This document shows positions 42,799 through 52,601 of a DNA stretch of 64,000 nt, piece by piece; positions within the stretch are counted from its first letter, which is position 1, and each line of letters starts with the position of its first letter. The stretch spans positions 1-64,000 of the forward strand of contig CAYMRD010000005.1 of the NCBI GenBank assembly GCA_964392775.1. Direction: 5' to 3'. The notes beneath the pieces were generated by a model. It ran no database searches, was not told the DNA's origin, and saw nothing but the letters and a program-made list of their open reading frames with translations. This DNA is from UKL13-3 sp964392775 (GTDB lineage: Bacteria; Bacteroidota; Bacteroidia; UKL13-3). The position numbers and the translations under genes are program-made.

Positions 42799-43174
42799 TT
42801 AGTATTCGTTTGAAGCCATCAACCAGCTTCGGTGTGTTAAAGTTAATTAAGATCCCAAGTCTTTTGTTGTATAGTTTTAAGTAAGTTAAAATTTGGGCAG
42901 TATGCACAGGCAATAATATATCTACCGCTTTTAATTCTATAATAATTTCTTCTTCTACTAAAATATCAATCCTAAAGTCCGCATCAAGTTGCTCATTTTT
43001 GTACCAGACAGGAAGGTAGACTTGTCGTTTATGTGAAATGTTTCTGTTGCTCAATTCTTTGCAAAGGCATATTTCATAGACGCTTTCCAAGAGGCCTGGC
43101 CCTAACTGTTTATGGACTTCAATGCAGGCATCAAGTATTTTTCCACTTAATATGTTTTTGTCTTTTTCAGTCAT
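42779..43174 (-). CDS. GxxExxY family protein
   Basis: 131 residues from ATG 43174. It contains the name-giving motif GPGLLESVY (25-33), ACIEVHKQLG before it, and nuclease-like elements DFRIDILVEEEIIIELKAVDILLPVHTAQILTYLKL (D ... E-x-K), as in the PD-(D/E)xK fold. The family is common in Bacteroidota and cyanobacteria and its role is unknown. The longer open frame upstream is repeat text. The 5' third of the gene with its upstream DNA is duplicated at 43382. Confidence 0.85.
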   Translation of the reverse strand: MTEKDKNILSGKILDACIEVHKQLGPGLLESVYEICLCKELSNRNISHKRQVYLPVWYKNEQLDADFRIDILVEEEIIIELKAVDILLPVHTAQILTYLKLYNKRLGILINFNTPKLVDGFKRILNGYETT

Positions 43175-43670
43175 TCTTTGTGTCTTATTTTTAGACCTCC
43201 GCTCATTTAGATAGTTTTCTCGTTCTGCGTAGCAGAATCTCTGTGCCTCTGGTTCTCTGTGGTGAAACACTTTTTACGTCTTTCCAATAATAAGTATTTT
43301 CATACGTGGTAAACACACTTCGATAAACTCAGTGTGACAAATCTCTGTGGTGAATAATTATATTTGAGCATGCAATATAATGAGGCCTGGCCCTAACTGT
43401 TTATGGACTTCAATGCAGGCATCAAATATTTTTCCACTTAATATGTTTTGTCTTTTTCAGTCATTCTTTGTGTCTTATTTTAGACCTCCGCTCATTTAGA
43501 TAGTTTCCTCGTTCTGCGTAGCAGAATCTCTGTGCCTCTGGTTCTCTGTGGTGAAATACTCTTTACGTCTTTCCAATAATAAGTATTTTCATACGTGGTA
43601 AACACACTTCGATAAACTCAGTGTGACAAATCTCTGTGGTGAATAATTATATTTGAGCATGCAATATAAT
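43091..43670. repeat. Tandem duplication, two units of about 290 bp
   Basis: 43091-43381 and 43382-43670 are near-identical, with two one-base deletions and a few substitutions in the second unit. Each carries the first 28 codons of the GxxExxY gene, its upstream spacer and the start of the FAD oxidase gene. The first unit therefore ends in a vestigial start that reads MQYNEAWP and then stops. The spacer also holds the CTCTGTGCCTCTGGTTCTCTG repeat text twice. Confidence 0.92.
43382..43464 (-). pseudogene. Duplicated 5' fragment of the GxxExxY gene
   Basis: A copy of the first 28 codons, with a one-base deletion in a T run that breaks the frame, left by the 290-bp tandem duplication. It has no downstream body and is not expected to make a protein. 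Confidence 0.8.
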
Positions 43671-45056
43671 AAAGTATCCACGGAGCAAATAAAGCAGTTT
43701 GAAGCCATTGTTGGCGAACCGTTTGTCATACTATCGGAAGAAGACAGACTGGTGTATGCCCGTGATTATACGGAAGATTTGAGCTATATGCCTCAGGTTG
43801 TATTGACCCCCCGGACCGCTCAGGAGGTTTCGGCTATTATGCGTTTGTGCAATGAGTCTGCAATTCCGGTTACACCACGGGGAGCAGGAACGGGTTTGAG
43901 TGGAGGTGCTTTGCCTGTATTTGGCGGAGTGGTTATTTCGATGGAACGCTTTAAGGAGATATTGTTTATTGATGAACGTAATTTTCAGGTTACGGTAGAG
44001 CCGGGTGTGGTGAACGAAACGTTGCAACAGGCGGTTCGTGAGAAAGGATTGTTTTACCCTCCCGATCCGGCCAGTAAAGGCAGTTGTTTTTTAGGGGGCA
44101 ATATTGCCCATGCCAGCGGTGGACCGCGTGCTCTTAAATACGGCACCACCCGCGATTATGTATTAAACCTTGAAGTGGTATTACCAACAGGAGAAATCAT
44201 CGAAACCGGGGCCAATACACTTAAATATTCAACCGGTTATAATCTTACGCATTTGATGATTGGCAGTGAAGGAACCCTGGGTATTGTTACTAAAATTGTG
44301 TTGAAGCTTGTTCCGCATCCACAACATACTCTTTTGATGCTGGCTCCTTTTCAATCACCCGAAAAAGCTTGCGAGGCGGTGAATGGTATTTTTATGGCCG
44401 GCTGTAATCCCAGTGCCTGCGAGTTTGTGGAGCCCGATGGTTTCCGTTTATCATCAGCTATGCTCAATTTGCCTTTTGAGGTGCAAGAGGGAACTGAAGC
44501 GTATTTACTCATTGAGGTAGATGGAAATGATTTAGACAGGATGATGGCGGAATGTGAAACCATCAGCGAGGTATTGTATGCGCACCAAAGCGGGGAAGTC
44601 TTGTTTGCGCAAACGGCTGATGAAAAAGAATATTTCTGGAAACTGCGCAGAAGCATTGGCGAAGCCACCAAGTTTAACAATACCTATAAGGAAGAAGATA
44701 CCGTTGTACCGCGTGCCGAATTACCGGCTTTGTTTAAAGGCGTTAAAGAAATCGGCAAACGGTATGGATTCAGAACAGTTTGTTATGGACATGCCGGTGA
44801 TGGAAACCTGCATGTAAATATTCTTAGAGATGAGCTGAGTGAAACGTTTTGGAACGAAACGATTCCCAATGCGATTATCGAAATTTTCACTTTGTGTAAG
44901 GAATTGCATGGAACCATAAGTGGTGAACATGGAATAGGGTTGGTTCAAAAACCGTATATGACTGTGGTGATGCCGGAGTTTCAGCTTGATTTGATGCGCA
45001 GAATTAAACTGGCCTTTGATCCGAATGGGATATTGAATCCGGGGAAGATATTTTAG
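43659..45056 (+). CDS. FAD-linked oxidase, glycolate oxidase GlcD type
   Basis: 465 residues. FAD-binding domain PF01565-type with PVTPRGAGTGLSGGALP, VEPGVVNETLQQAV, GGNIAHASGGPRALKYGTTRDYV and MIGSEGTLGIVTKI, then the FAD-oxidase C-terminal domain with CYGHAGDGNLHVNI and GTISGEHGIGLVQK. It oxidises a 2-hydroxy acid (glycolate or D-lactate) and passes electrons onward. No GlcE or iron-sulfur subunit is adjacent. The start ATG 43659 is duplicated upstream as a vestige. Confidence 0.93.
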   Translation: MQYNKVSTEQIKQFEAIVGEPFVILSEEDRLVYARDYTEDLSYMPQVVLTPRTAQEVSAIMRLCNESAIPVTPRGAGTGLSGGALPVFGGVVISMERFKEILFIDERNFQVTVEPGVVNETLQQAVREKGLFYPPDPASKGSCFLGGNIAHASGGPRALKYGTTRDYVLNLEVVLPTGEIIETGANTLKYSTGYNLTHLMIGSEGTLGIVTKIVLKLVPHPQHTLLMLAPFQSPEKACEAVNGIFMAGCNPSACEFVEPDGFRLSSAMLNLPFEVQEGTEAYLLIEVDGNDLDRMMAECETISEVLYAHQSGEVLFAQTADEKEYFWKLRRSIGEATKFNNTYKEEDTVVPRAELPALFKGVKEIGKRYGFRTVCYGHAGDGNLHVNILRDELSETFWNETIPNAIIEIFTLCKELHGTISGEHGIGLVQKPYMTVVMPEFQLDLMRRIKLAFDPNGILNPGKIF

Positions 45057-45557
45057 AGGAGCAGTCTTTTTTTGTACACGAAGAGGAAGAAAGATGTAAG
45101 AGCACGAAGGGAAGCCGCAAGATCCTGCCTTCGTAGAGTTTTCGAAGACATTCTTTGTACAGTAAGAGGAAGACTTATTAGAACTCTAACGGCCTTCTAT
45201 TTTTTTGCGTAGCATTCAAGAATTGCAAATGGCGATGGCCTTGGTAAGCAGCCCTCGAGCGAAGTTATGCCTTGTGGGGTGGGCGCTTGGGCTGCGTAGG
45301 ATTTGTGATTCGTAGAATGCAGCATAAAAAATAGGCAGCCTTGAATTTCTTTGCCTACTTTCTTTGTTCAAGCAAAGAAAGTAGGTGCGGTTTGGGGCGC
45401 ACAGCCCCAAAAATGAAAGAGGTTTATATAGTATTACAGTATGCAAGAAAGTTGGTAGCCCGCAAATAATGATGAATGCTGAAGTGCAAATGAATGCCTA
45501 AATAATCGACACACTCGTTCTTTGAGTATACTTTTTTGTATACGAGGGCCACCTTCT
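45057..45557. other. Gene-free spacer with two strong hairpins
   Basis: 500 bp without a convincing gene. It contains a 13-bp perfect stem CCTACTTTCTTTG / CAAAGAAAGTAGG at 45354-45385 and, right after, GGGGC GCACA GCCCC at 45394-45408, a combination that looks like a dispersed structured repeat. The rest is AT-rich with GAAGAGGAAGA-type runs. One antisense frame crosses the hairpins and has no recognisable content. Confidence 0.6.
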
Positions 45558-46544
45558 TTACAACTGATGCTTTTCATTGCGCATCACATTTTCAACCGTC
45601 CATTCCACTTGCCGCTCAAATGGTTTTTGTCTTTCGGGGCAGTCCTTGAGTTTACATAAACTGCAACTGAACGGCAAACAAGGGTCAGGGTGGATGAACA
45701 ACTCCACCTTACGGTGAAACTCCCGCGCAATCAAGTTCTCCATGTTTTTGAGTTCATCATGTGATGTTTTCAGATCCTGATACCAGGGCAGGGTTACATG
45801 GCAATCAATATGGTAGCTGGAGCCGTATTGCTGAATGCGCAGGTTGTGAATATCAATCCAGAAAGGTGTGCGGTTGGTTTGCAGCACATTGATTACTTCC
45901 TTTAGAATGTTCTCATCGGCTTCATCCATCAAACCCGCCAATGCTTTGCGCACCAACCGGTAGCCGGTATAAATGATGAGTAATCCGAAACCTGCGGCTA
46001 AAAAATTATCAAGCCAAACCCATCCGGTAAGTTGGATAAGGATGACACCTGCAACCAATCCTGCGCTGCTCCAGGTATCTGTCATCAGGTGTTTGCCGTC
46101 TGCCATCAAGGTAAGAGAGTTGTGTTTGCGGGCAGTATGAATGAGAACCCTTGCCAGTATATAATTAGCAGCTCCGGCAATGGCAGCAAGAATGGCTCCT
46201 GCATCCAAACTATGTATCGCAATTGGATTTATCCAATTGACGATAGATTTAACGATTATAATAATACCGGCCAGCAAAATTAAGCCACCTTCAAATCCGG
46301 CTGATATAAATTCAATTTTACCATGTCCGTAGGGATGATCTGCATCTTTGGGTTTGGCAGCCAGCACCAGGCTGTACAATGCAAAAGCACCGGCTACTAC
46401 ATTGATGATGGATTCGAGCGCATCACTTAAAATAGCGTTTGAGTGGGTGATAAAATAAGCCGAAAATTTGAGCAGCAAAATGCCGATGCTGCACGCCAGC
46501 ACGATTCGCATTATCCGTATTTGTATATAGGCTGATTTATCCAC
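45558..46544 (-). CDS. CDF-family cation diffusion facilitator
   Basis: 328 residues. Six spans with metal sites in ILSDALES (span 2) and ADGKHLMTD (span 5), and the family block KDADHPYGHGKIEF. It exports divalent metal, most often zinc. The cytosolic domain (from about 215) is followed by an unusual tail PDPCLPFSCSLCKLKDC with five cysteines that could bind metal. The start appears to be GTG 46544; ATG 46511 would remove the first 11 residues. Confidence 0.92.
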   Translation of the reverse strand: MDKSAYIQIRIMRIVLACSIGILLLKFSAYFITHSNAILSDALESIINVVAGAFALYSLVLAAKPKDADHPYGHGKIEFISAGFEGGLILLAGIIIIVKSIVNWINPIAIHSLDAGAILAAIAGAANYILARVLIHTARKHNSLTLMADGKHLMTDTWSSAGLVAGVILIQLTGWVWLDNFLAAGFGLLIIYTGYRLVRKALAGLMDEADENILKEVINVLQTNRTPFWIDIHNLRIQQYGSSYHIDCHVTLPWYQDLKTSHDELKNMENLIAREFHRKVELFIHPDPCLPFSCSLCKLKDCPERQKPFERQVEWTVENVMRNEKHQL

Positions 46545-46557
46545 CGGTCAAAAATAA

Positions 46558-46584
46558 GAAAGGCATCCGTAAGGGATGCCTTTC
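46558..46584 (-). terminator. Terminator of the T9SS substrate gene
   Basis: Stem GAAAGGCATCC / GGATGCCTTTC after the stop at 46610, followed on the minus strand by TTATTTTT. Confidence 0.85.
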
Positions 46585-46609
46585 TTTAAAATATTCTTTA
46601 AGAGCAAGC

Positions 46610-48466
46610 TTATTCAGCCAACATTTTACCGCTGGCTCTCATACCGGCAGCTTCAATATTGTAGAAGTAGAAACCTGATTTAAAGTTTCCGTTTACTTCA
46701 ATATTGTTGATTCCGGTAGTTGTATTGCTGATGGTATTGCTATACACAACTTCTCCGAGGATGTTCATCACGGTTACTTTTATATCGGCTTTCTGTGTAA
46801 GGTTAACCGGAATAACTGTGCTGTTGCGGAATGGGTTAGGGTAGTTTGTTCCTACTGTTAATGGTTTGGTGGTTTCGGCTACTCCTACTGTTCCATTGTT
46901 GATATCGGAAACAGGAATTTTATAGTAAACGATGTCAAATGGTCCAACTTTATTAGGGTTGTTGACTGCATCATAAAACCCAACTACATTGCTTTCCATA
47001 AATGTCAGGTGTAAAGTGTCGTTCGTAATACAGGCACTTCCAAACATTTGTTCAACATTATAACCCATTGTACCGGTAAGGTTTTGGATTGGACTCCAGG
47101 TATCTCCGTTGTCAGTAGAATAAACAATATAAAGATCTCTGTAGCCGGCTCCCTGAGCATCTAAATCCTCATCAGACAATGCAGAGTAGATTACATAAAT
47201 ATTGCCATTATCTGCAATCATTGCATAAGGCATAGTAGCTACACCGGCATTTCCATAACGGGAGCGTCCATCAATTATCCCAATATTTAATTGCGCATCA
47301 CCACTTGCATCGTATGCTCCGGCAATGGTTGTCGTAGTGTCGGGGCGGCCTTCAAACCAATAGTCAATAGCATTTGTCCCTAAGAATACGCTGGATGTAT
47401 TATCGTTAATTGTTGTGTTTAAAATTCTCAAACGACCCCAGAAACAATGAGCCATGCCATTTGAGTCTAAACGGATGCTCATTGATCCATCGCTAACATT
47501 TGGTGTGTCTAAAATTAAATCTTGATCGTGGAAGGCTGGAACCGGGAATGAATCAATAATTGTTGAAGTCCATGAATCACCATTATCATTTGATTTCCAA
47601 TAAGTGATGTCGTTACTAACTCCACCCATTAAAATACCAACGGTAGAACCTCGGGAATCAATTGCATAATTATCGGCACTTCCATCATACCAGCGTGTGC
47701 TGTCGTAGTTTGGTAAAGTAATGTTTTCAACTTCCCAGCTTGTGCTTGCAAAATTGTAACGAGAATACACAGTAGGGTATTTTACACCTGCTTTGTATAC
47801 CGTATCTGTTTGAGTAGCTGTGGGAGAAGTGTAGTTTGCCAATACGTGCATGTAACCATTAGCAACCGTAATACGCGGCCACAATACCGATGATTGATTT
47901 GGTAATGGTGGTAAAACAGTTTGAGATGTCCAGTCGCTGTTTCCAATATTGCTGTTAGTCAGGTAAGCCAAACCTCCGGAGTTTCCGGCTGTATCAACTT
48001 TGTGACTCATAATTATTTCATTGGTATCATTATAAGCGAAACTGGAGTATCCGGTTCTTTCGGCTTCAACACGATTCATGTTAATGGCTCCCCAGGCATT
48101 TCCATCAAAATGATTGTATCCGGTTCCGCGTCCTAAATAACGGTTTTCAGGACCATCAACCGAGGTATTCCAGATCACACTTACTTTTCCGTTTGGATAA
48201 GCAATAATGCGATTGTAAATGGACGAATTCGTTTGGCGATCAAAGTTTGTTTGACCAACGGTAACCCATCTTGCAGCTTTATTGTATCCTGCCGCTCTGG
48301 AAGTGTGGTTGTTATCAACTCTTACAGGTGATGCTACATCATAGTCACGATTGTTTGTGCTGGCTTTAGGCAATGATTTGTTGCCTTGTACTTGCGGGAA
48401 TGTTTGAGTTTGGGCATTGGCCACCAACCCCAGTCCCAAAAAGCCTAAAATGTAAAGTTTGTTCAT
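46610..48466 (-). CDS. T9SS-exported protein with Asp-box repeats
   Basis: 618 residues. Signal peptide NKLYILGFLGLGLVANA; central beta-propeller-like region with sialidase-type Asp boxes (KSNDNGDSWTS near 290 and YSTDNGDTWSP near 455); C-terminal type A sorting domain (about 540-618) with NYPNPFRNSTVIPVNL, VMNILGEVVYS and FYFYNIEAAGMRASGKMLAE. It is exported by the type IX system and cut on the cell surface. The catalytic residues of true sialidases are not evident, so binding or another hydrolase role is possible. Confidence 0.88.
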   Translation of the reverse strand: MNKLYILGFLGLGLVANAQTQTFPQVQGNKSLPKASTNNRDYDVASPVRVDNNHTSRAAGYNKAARWVTVGQTNFDRQTNSSIYNRIIAYPNGKVSVIWNTSVDGPENRYLGRGTGYNHFDGNAWGAINMNRVEAERTGYSSFAYNDTNEIIMSHKVDTAGNSGGLAYLTNSNIGNSDWTSQTVLPPLPNQSSVLWPRITVANGYMHVLANYTSPTATQTDTVYKAGVKYPTVYSRYNFASTSWEVENITLPNYDSTRWYDGSADNYAIDSRGSTVGILMGGVSNDITYWKSNDNGDSWTSTIIDSFPVPAFHDQDLILDTPNVSDGSMSIRLDSNGMAHCFWGRLRILNTTINDNTSSVFLGTNAIDYWFEGRPDTTTTIAGAYDASGDAQLNIGIIDGRSRYGNAGVATMPYAMIADNGNIYVIYSALSDEDLDAQGAGYRDLYIVYSTDNGDTWSPIQNLTGTMGYNVEQMFGSACITNDTLHLTFMESNVVGFYDAVNNPNKVGPFDIVYYKIPVSDINNGTVGVAETTKPLTVGTNYPNPFRNSTVIPVNLTQKADIKVTVMNILGEVVYSNTISNTTTGINNIEVNGNFKSGFYFYNIEAAGMRASGKMLAE

Positions 48467-48762
48467 GTTTATTGTTTGTGTTTGTTATCTCAATGTTAAA
48501 GAATGCCAAAAATATCTAAGTTTTCTGAAAAAGCAACATTCCATTGCTCACAATCAGCCTGTATCTTTAGATTACATCTTTTATAGAAGGGTTGCGTCAC
48601 TATTCCACATTTAGCAGGTTGACTTTTCAGGTGTTAACCGTTTTTTCAACAACAACCTAAACTCACGGATTGTTTTGGTACATTTGGGAAGTTCAAACCA
48701 ATATCATCCGGCAGGTTTTTCTGTTTGGGGTTCAATAGGTTGTGGTTTGATGAAATGCATAC
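48467..48762. promoter_or_regulatory. Spacer with candidate dnaE -7 box
   Basis: 296 bp between divergent genes. A TACATTTG box at 48679-48686 (TAnnTTTG) could start dnaE transcription near 48692, but no good -33 element is at the right distance. Nothing else is evident. Confidence 0.35.
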
Positions 48763-51700
48763 ATGACTCAGTTTTCTCATTTACACGTACACACTCAGTT
48801 TTCGCTGCTCGATGGGGCTGCCGATATAGGGAAATTATATAAAAAGGCAATTGCCGATCAGATGCCGGCCATGGCTCTTACAGATCATGGTAACATGTTT
48901 GGTGCATTTAAATTTGTAGCCGAAGCCTATAAACATAAAGGCTCGGATGGTAAGCCACTGGTTAAACCGATTGTAGGATGCGAGTTTTATGTGGTGGCCG
49001 ACCGCCATAAACGCTCTTTTACCAAAGACGATAAAGACCAGCGTTTTCACCAGCTCCTGCTTGCTAAAAACGAACAAGGTTATAAAAACCTGGTGAAGTT
49101 GTGTTCGTTGGGGTATATGGAGGGACTTTACGGAAAGTATCCCCGTATCGATAAGGAACTCATATTACAATACCATGAGGGGCTGATTGCCACTACTTGC
49201 TGTATTGGTGCCATGGTTCCCAAAATGATTTTGCGGAAAGGTGAAGAGGAGGGAGAAAAAGAATTCAAATGGTGGCTCGATTTGTTTGGAGATGATTATT
49301 ATGTGGAGTTGCAACGGCATGATATTCCGGATCAAAACAAGGTAAATGAGGTATTGCTGAAATTTGCGGCTAAGTACAATGTGCCCATTATCGCTTCAAA
49401 TGATTCTCATTATGTAGATCAGAAGGACTCCAATGCCCACGATATTTTACTGTGCATCAATACAGGCGAAAAACAAGCGACTCCAAGCATGAAGGAGTTT
49501 AGCGATGACGACTCGTTTGTGAAAGGGAAACGTTTTGCATTTGCCAACGATCAGTTTTATTTCAAGAAAACAGAAGAGATGGCTGCATTGTTTCACGATG
49601 TTCCGCAAGCCATTGATAATACAAACCTTATCGTTGATAAGGTTGAACTTTTAGATTTAAAACGGGATATTCTTTTACCGGCATTTCCGCTTCCTGAAAA
49701 TTTTACCAATCAGGATGATTACCTTGAACACCTTACGTGGACAGGTGCCAAAGAGCGTTATAAAGAAATTACACCCGAAGTAGAAGAACGGCTTAAGTTT
49801 GAATTGCACACCATTCGCACCATGGGTTTTGCCGGATACTTTCTGATTGTATCCGACTTTATTGCCGCAGGGCGAAACATGGGTGTATTCATTGGCCCGG
49901 GCCGTGGTTCGGCTGCGGGTTCGGTGGTGGCGTATTGCATTGGTATCACCAATATCGACCCCATTAAATATGATTTGCTCTTTGAGCGTTTCCTGAATCC
50001 CGACCGTAAGTCGATGCCCGATATTGATACGGATTTTGATGATGATGGCCGCCAAAAGGTAATCGACTATGTGGTTGATAAATACGGAAAAAATCAGGTA
50101 GCCCACATTGTAACCTATGGTTCGATGGCTGCCAAAATGAGTATCAAGGATGTGGCTCGTGTAATGGATTTGCCGCTGCTCGAATCCAATATGCTGGCCA
50201 AGCTTGTTCCCGATAAGCCGGGAATCTCCCTCGACCGTGTAATCAATGCTCCGATTGACGGAGATAAAAGTTTGCGTGATAAGGAAGGATTGCAGAGTGA
50301 AGATATTGACAATGTAAAAAAGCTGCGCGAGATTCATGCCGGAAGCGATTTGCAGGCTACTGTACTTCGTGAGGCTTTAATTCTCGAAGGTTCGGTTCGC
50401 GGAACAGGTATTCATGCTGCCGGTATCATCATCGCTCCAACGGATTTAACGGATCTGATTCCGGTATCAACGGTGAAGGATATCAATTTGCTGGTAACGC
50501 AGTATGATGGAAAAGTAATTGAAGATGCAGGTGTTATCAAGATGGACTTTTTGGGTTTGCGAAACCTGTCCATTATCCGCGATGCCCTCAAACTTATTAA
50601 ACAAAACCACGGAATTGAAATTGATATTGACACGATTCCATTAGACGATAAAGAAACCCTAGACTTGTTTGCCCGGGGCGAAACCAATGGTACGTTCCAG
50701 TTTGAAAGTCCGGGTATGCAGAAACATCTCAAAGACCTGAAACCCGACAGGTTTGAGGATTTGATTGCGATGAACGCCTTGTACCGTCCGGGTCCAATTG
50801 CTTATATTCCAAACTACATCGCTCGTAAACATGGTAAAGAACCTGTTTCCTACGACCTTGATGCCATGGAGGAGCATCTGAAAGATACCTATGGTATTAC
50901 GGTGTATCAGGAGCAGGTGATGTTGCTTTCGCAAAAACTGGCCAATTTCTCCAAAGGAGATGCCGATGTATTGCGGAAGGCGATGGGTAAAAAAGACCGT
51001 AAAACCCTTGATAAGCTGAAGCCCCAGTTTATTGAAAATGCCAAAGGCAACGGGCACGATGAAACCATTCTCGAAAAAGTATGGACCGACTGGGAAGCAT
51101 TTGCGTCTTACGCGTTTAATAAATCACACTCTACCTGTTATGCGTTTGTTGCTTTCCAAACCGGATACCTCAAAGCGCATTATCCGGGCGAGTATATGGC
51201 GAGTGTGCTTACACATAACCAGAGCAATATCGAAAAGGTTACCTTCTTCATGGAAGAGTGTAAACGTATGGGCGTTCCTGTACTGGGGCCTGATGTGAAT
51301 GAATCGCAGGTAGATTTTTCGGTAAACAAAAAAGGCGAAATCCGTTTTGGACTGGGCGCTATCAAAGGTGTTGGCGAAGCTGCGGTTGAAGAAATTATCA
51401 AAGAGCGGGATGAGAACGGTCCTTTCAAAACCTTGTTCGATTTAACCTCACGGGTGAACCTGAGAGCCGTTAATAAAAAGACACTGGAAGGTTTAGCCCT
51501 GGGTGGAGGATTGGATTGTTTTGAGAATATTCATCGTGCGCAATTCTTTTTTCCCGAAGGGGGAGATGAACCCAATTTGTTGGAAAAAGCAATCCGTTAC
51601 GGAAGCAATGCCCAAAACAATGAATCGGCCAATCAGCAATCGTTGTTTGGCGGAACCCAAATGGTAACGCTTACAGAGCCAACTATTCCGGCCTGCGAGC

Positions 51701-52341
51701 CATGGACGTTGATTACTAAACTCGCCAAAGAAAAAGAAGTTATTGGGATGTATCTTTCGGGACACCCATTGGATGATTATAAAATAGAGTTCAATTATTT
51801 TAATGTAACGGATATCAGCAGGGCTGAGGAGTTTAAAAACAAAGACCTCAATATAGCCGGAGTGATTACCGATGTGTTTGAACGCATGGGTAAAAACAAT
51901 AAACCTTATGGCAGTTTTACCCTGGAGGATTATTCGGGTAATATTCGGATCACCATGTGGAGCGAAGACTTTTTACGCTACAAACATTTCCTGACGGTTG
52001 GCCAGATGTTGTACATCAAAGGAACCATGCGTCCCGGTTTCCGTAGTCCCGACCAGTTTGAGTTTAAAGTAAACCAAATGATGTTGCTGGCTGAGGTGCG
52101 CGAGCGTTTGCTCAATAAAGTAACTTTAACCCTGCGCTCATCCCGGTTGAAAAATGGATTTTTACAGCACTTTAATCAGCTTATTCAAAATCACAAAGGA
52201 ACTGCCGTATTAAAGTTTAACATCATTGATGAAGAACAGAAGCTGGTAGTGAATGCAATCAGTCAGCGGTATAAAGTGAATTTTGAAAATGATTTGGTTA
52301 AAGCGCTTGAAGATATGGGGATTGAGTATAAGCTGAATTAG
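48763..52341 (+). CDS. dnaE: DNA polymerase III alpha subunit
   Basis: 1192 residues, the replicative polymerase. N-terminal PHP domain (SHLHVHTQFSLLDGAADI, ALTDHGNMFGAFKF), the catalytic palm with GPGRGSAAGSVVAYC and the aspartates in SMPDIDTDFDDDGR, the fingers region (RKAMGKKDRKTLDK), helix-hairpin-helix part and an OB domain (LNIAGVITDVFERMGKNNKPYGSFTLEDYSG). The length is usual for Bacteroidota DnaE. Single gene on its strand. Confidence 0.97.
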   Translation: MTQFSHLHVHTQFSLLDGAADIGKLYKKAIADQMPAMALTDHGNMFGAFKFVAEAYKHKGSDGKPLVKPIVGCEFYVVADRHKRSFTKDDKDQRFHQLLLAKNEQGYKNLVKLCSLGYMEGLYGKYPRIDKELILQYHEGLIATTCCIGAMVPKMILRKGEEEGEKEFKWWLDLFGDDYYVELQRHDIPDQNKVNEVLLKFAAKYNVPIIASNDSHYVDQKDSNAHDILLCINTGEKQATPSMKEFSDDDSFVKGKRFAFANDQFYFKKTEEMAALFHDVPQAIDNTNLIVDKVELLDLKRDILLPAFPLPENFTNQDDYLEHLTWTGAKERYKEITPEVEERLKFELHTIRTMGFAGYFLIVSDFIAAGRNMGVFIGPGRGSAAGSVVAYCIGITNIDPIKYDLLFERFLNPDRKSMPDIDTDFDDDGRQKVIDYVVDKYGKNQVAHIVTYGSMAAKMSIKDVARVMDLPLLESNMLAKLVPDKPGISLDRVINAPIDGDKSLRDKEGLQSEDIDNVKKLREIHAGSDLQATVLREALILEGSVRGTGIHAAGIIIAPTDLTDLIPVSTVKDINLLVTQYDGKVIEDAGVIKMDFLGLRNLSIIRDALKLIKQNHGIEIDIDTIPLDDKETLDLFARGETNGTFQFESPGMQKHLKDLKPDRFEDLIAMNALYRPGPIAYIPNYIARKHGKEPVSYDLDAMEEHLKDTYGITVYQEQVMLLSQKLANFSKGDADVLRKAMGKKDRKTLDKLKPQFIENAKGNGHDETILEKVWTDWEAFASYAFNKSHSTCYAFVAFQTGYLKAHYPGEYMASVLTHNQSNIEKVTFFMEECKRMGVPVLGPDVNESQVDFSVNKKGEIRFGLGAIKGVGEAAVEEIIKERDENGPFKTLFDLTSRVNLRAVNKKTLEGLALGGGLDCFENIHRAQFFFPEGGDEPNLLEKAIRYGSNAQNNESANQQSLFGGTQMVTLTEPTIPACEPWTLITKLAKEKEVIGMYLSGHPLDDYKIEFNYFNVTDISRAEEFKNKDLNIAGVITDVFERMGKNNKPYGSFTLEDYSGNIRITMWSEDFLRYKHFLTVGQMLYIKGTMRPGFRSPDQFEFKVNQMMLLAEVRERLLNKVTLTLRSSRLKNGFLQHFNQLIQNHKGTAVLKFNIIDEEQKLVVNAISQRYKVNFENDLVKALEDMGIEYKLN

Positions 52342-52601
52342 AGGAGAGTTAATATGTTATCCCGATAGATATCGGAAGTTGATTAGTTGATATGTGGGAT
52401 TTCGGAATTCATAACTGCCTACTTTTTGTTTGATGTTCGAGGTTTGATGTTAGGGTGCTTTCAATATTTTTATTCCGCATGTTCCTACTTCTGCAAAGCA
52501 GAATCTCCGTATTCTCTTCTCCCATGCAACCCCTCTCTCTTCTTCTCTGCGCCTCTACGTTTATATTCTTATTTGCCTACTGCTAGATTGGTGCACCCGG
52601 C

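Noticed and set aside
45216..45446. 76-codon antisense frame
   Set aside because: Crosses two strong hairpins and contains no recognisable domain.
49675..50337. 220-codon antisense frame inside dnaE
   Set aside because: Shadow of the highly conserved dnaE coding region.
52361..52375. Short palindrome CCCGATAGATATCGG after dnaE
   Set aside because: Resembles a remnant of the A-C element arms, but too short to call on its own.
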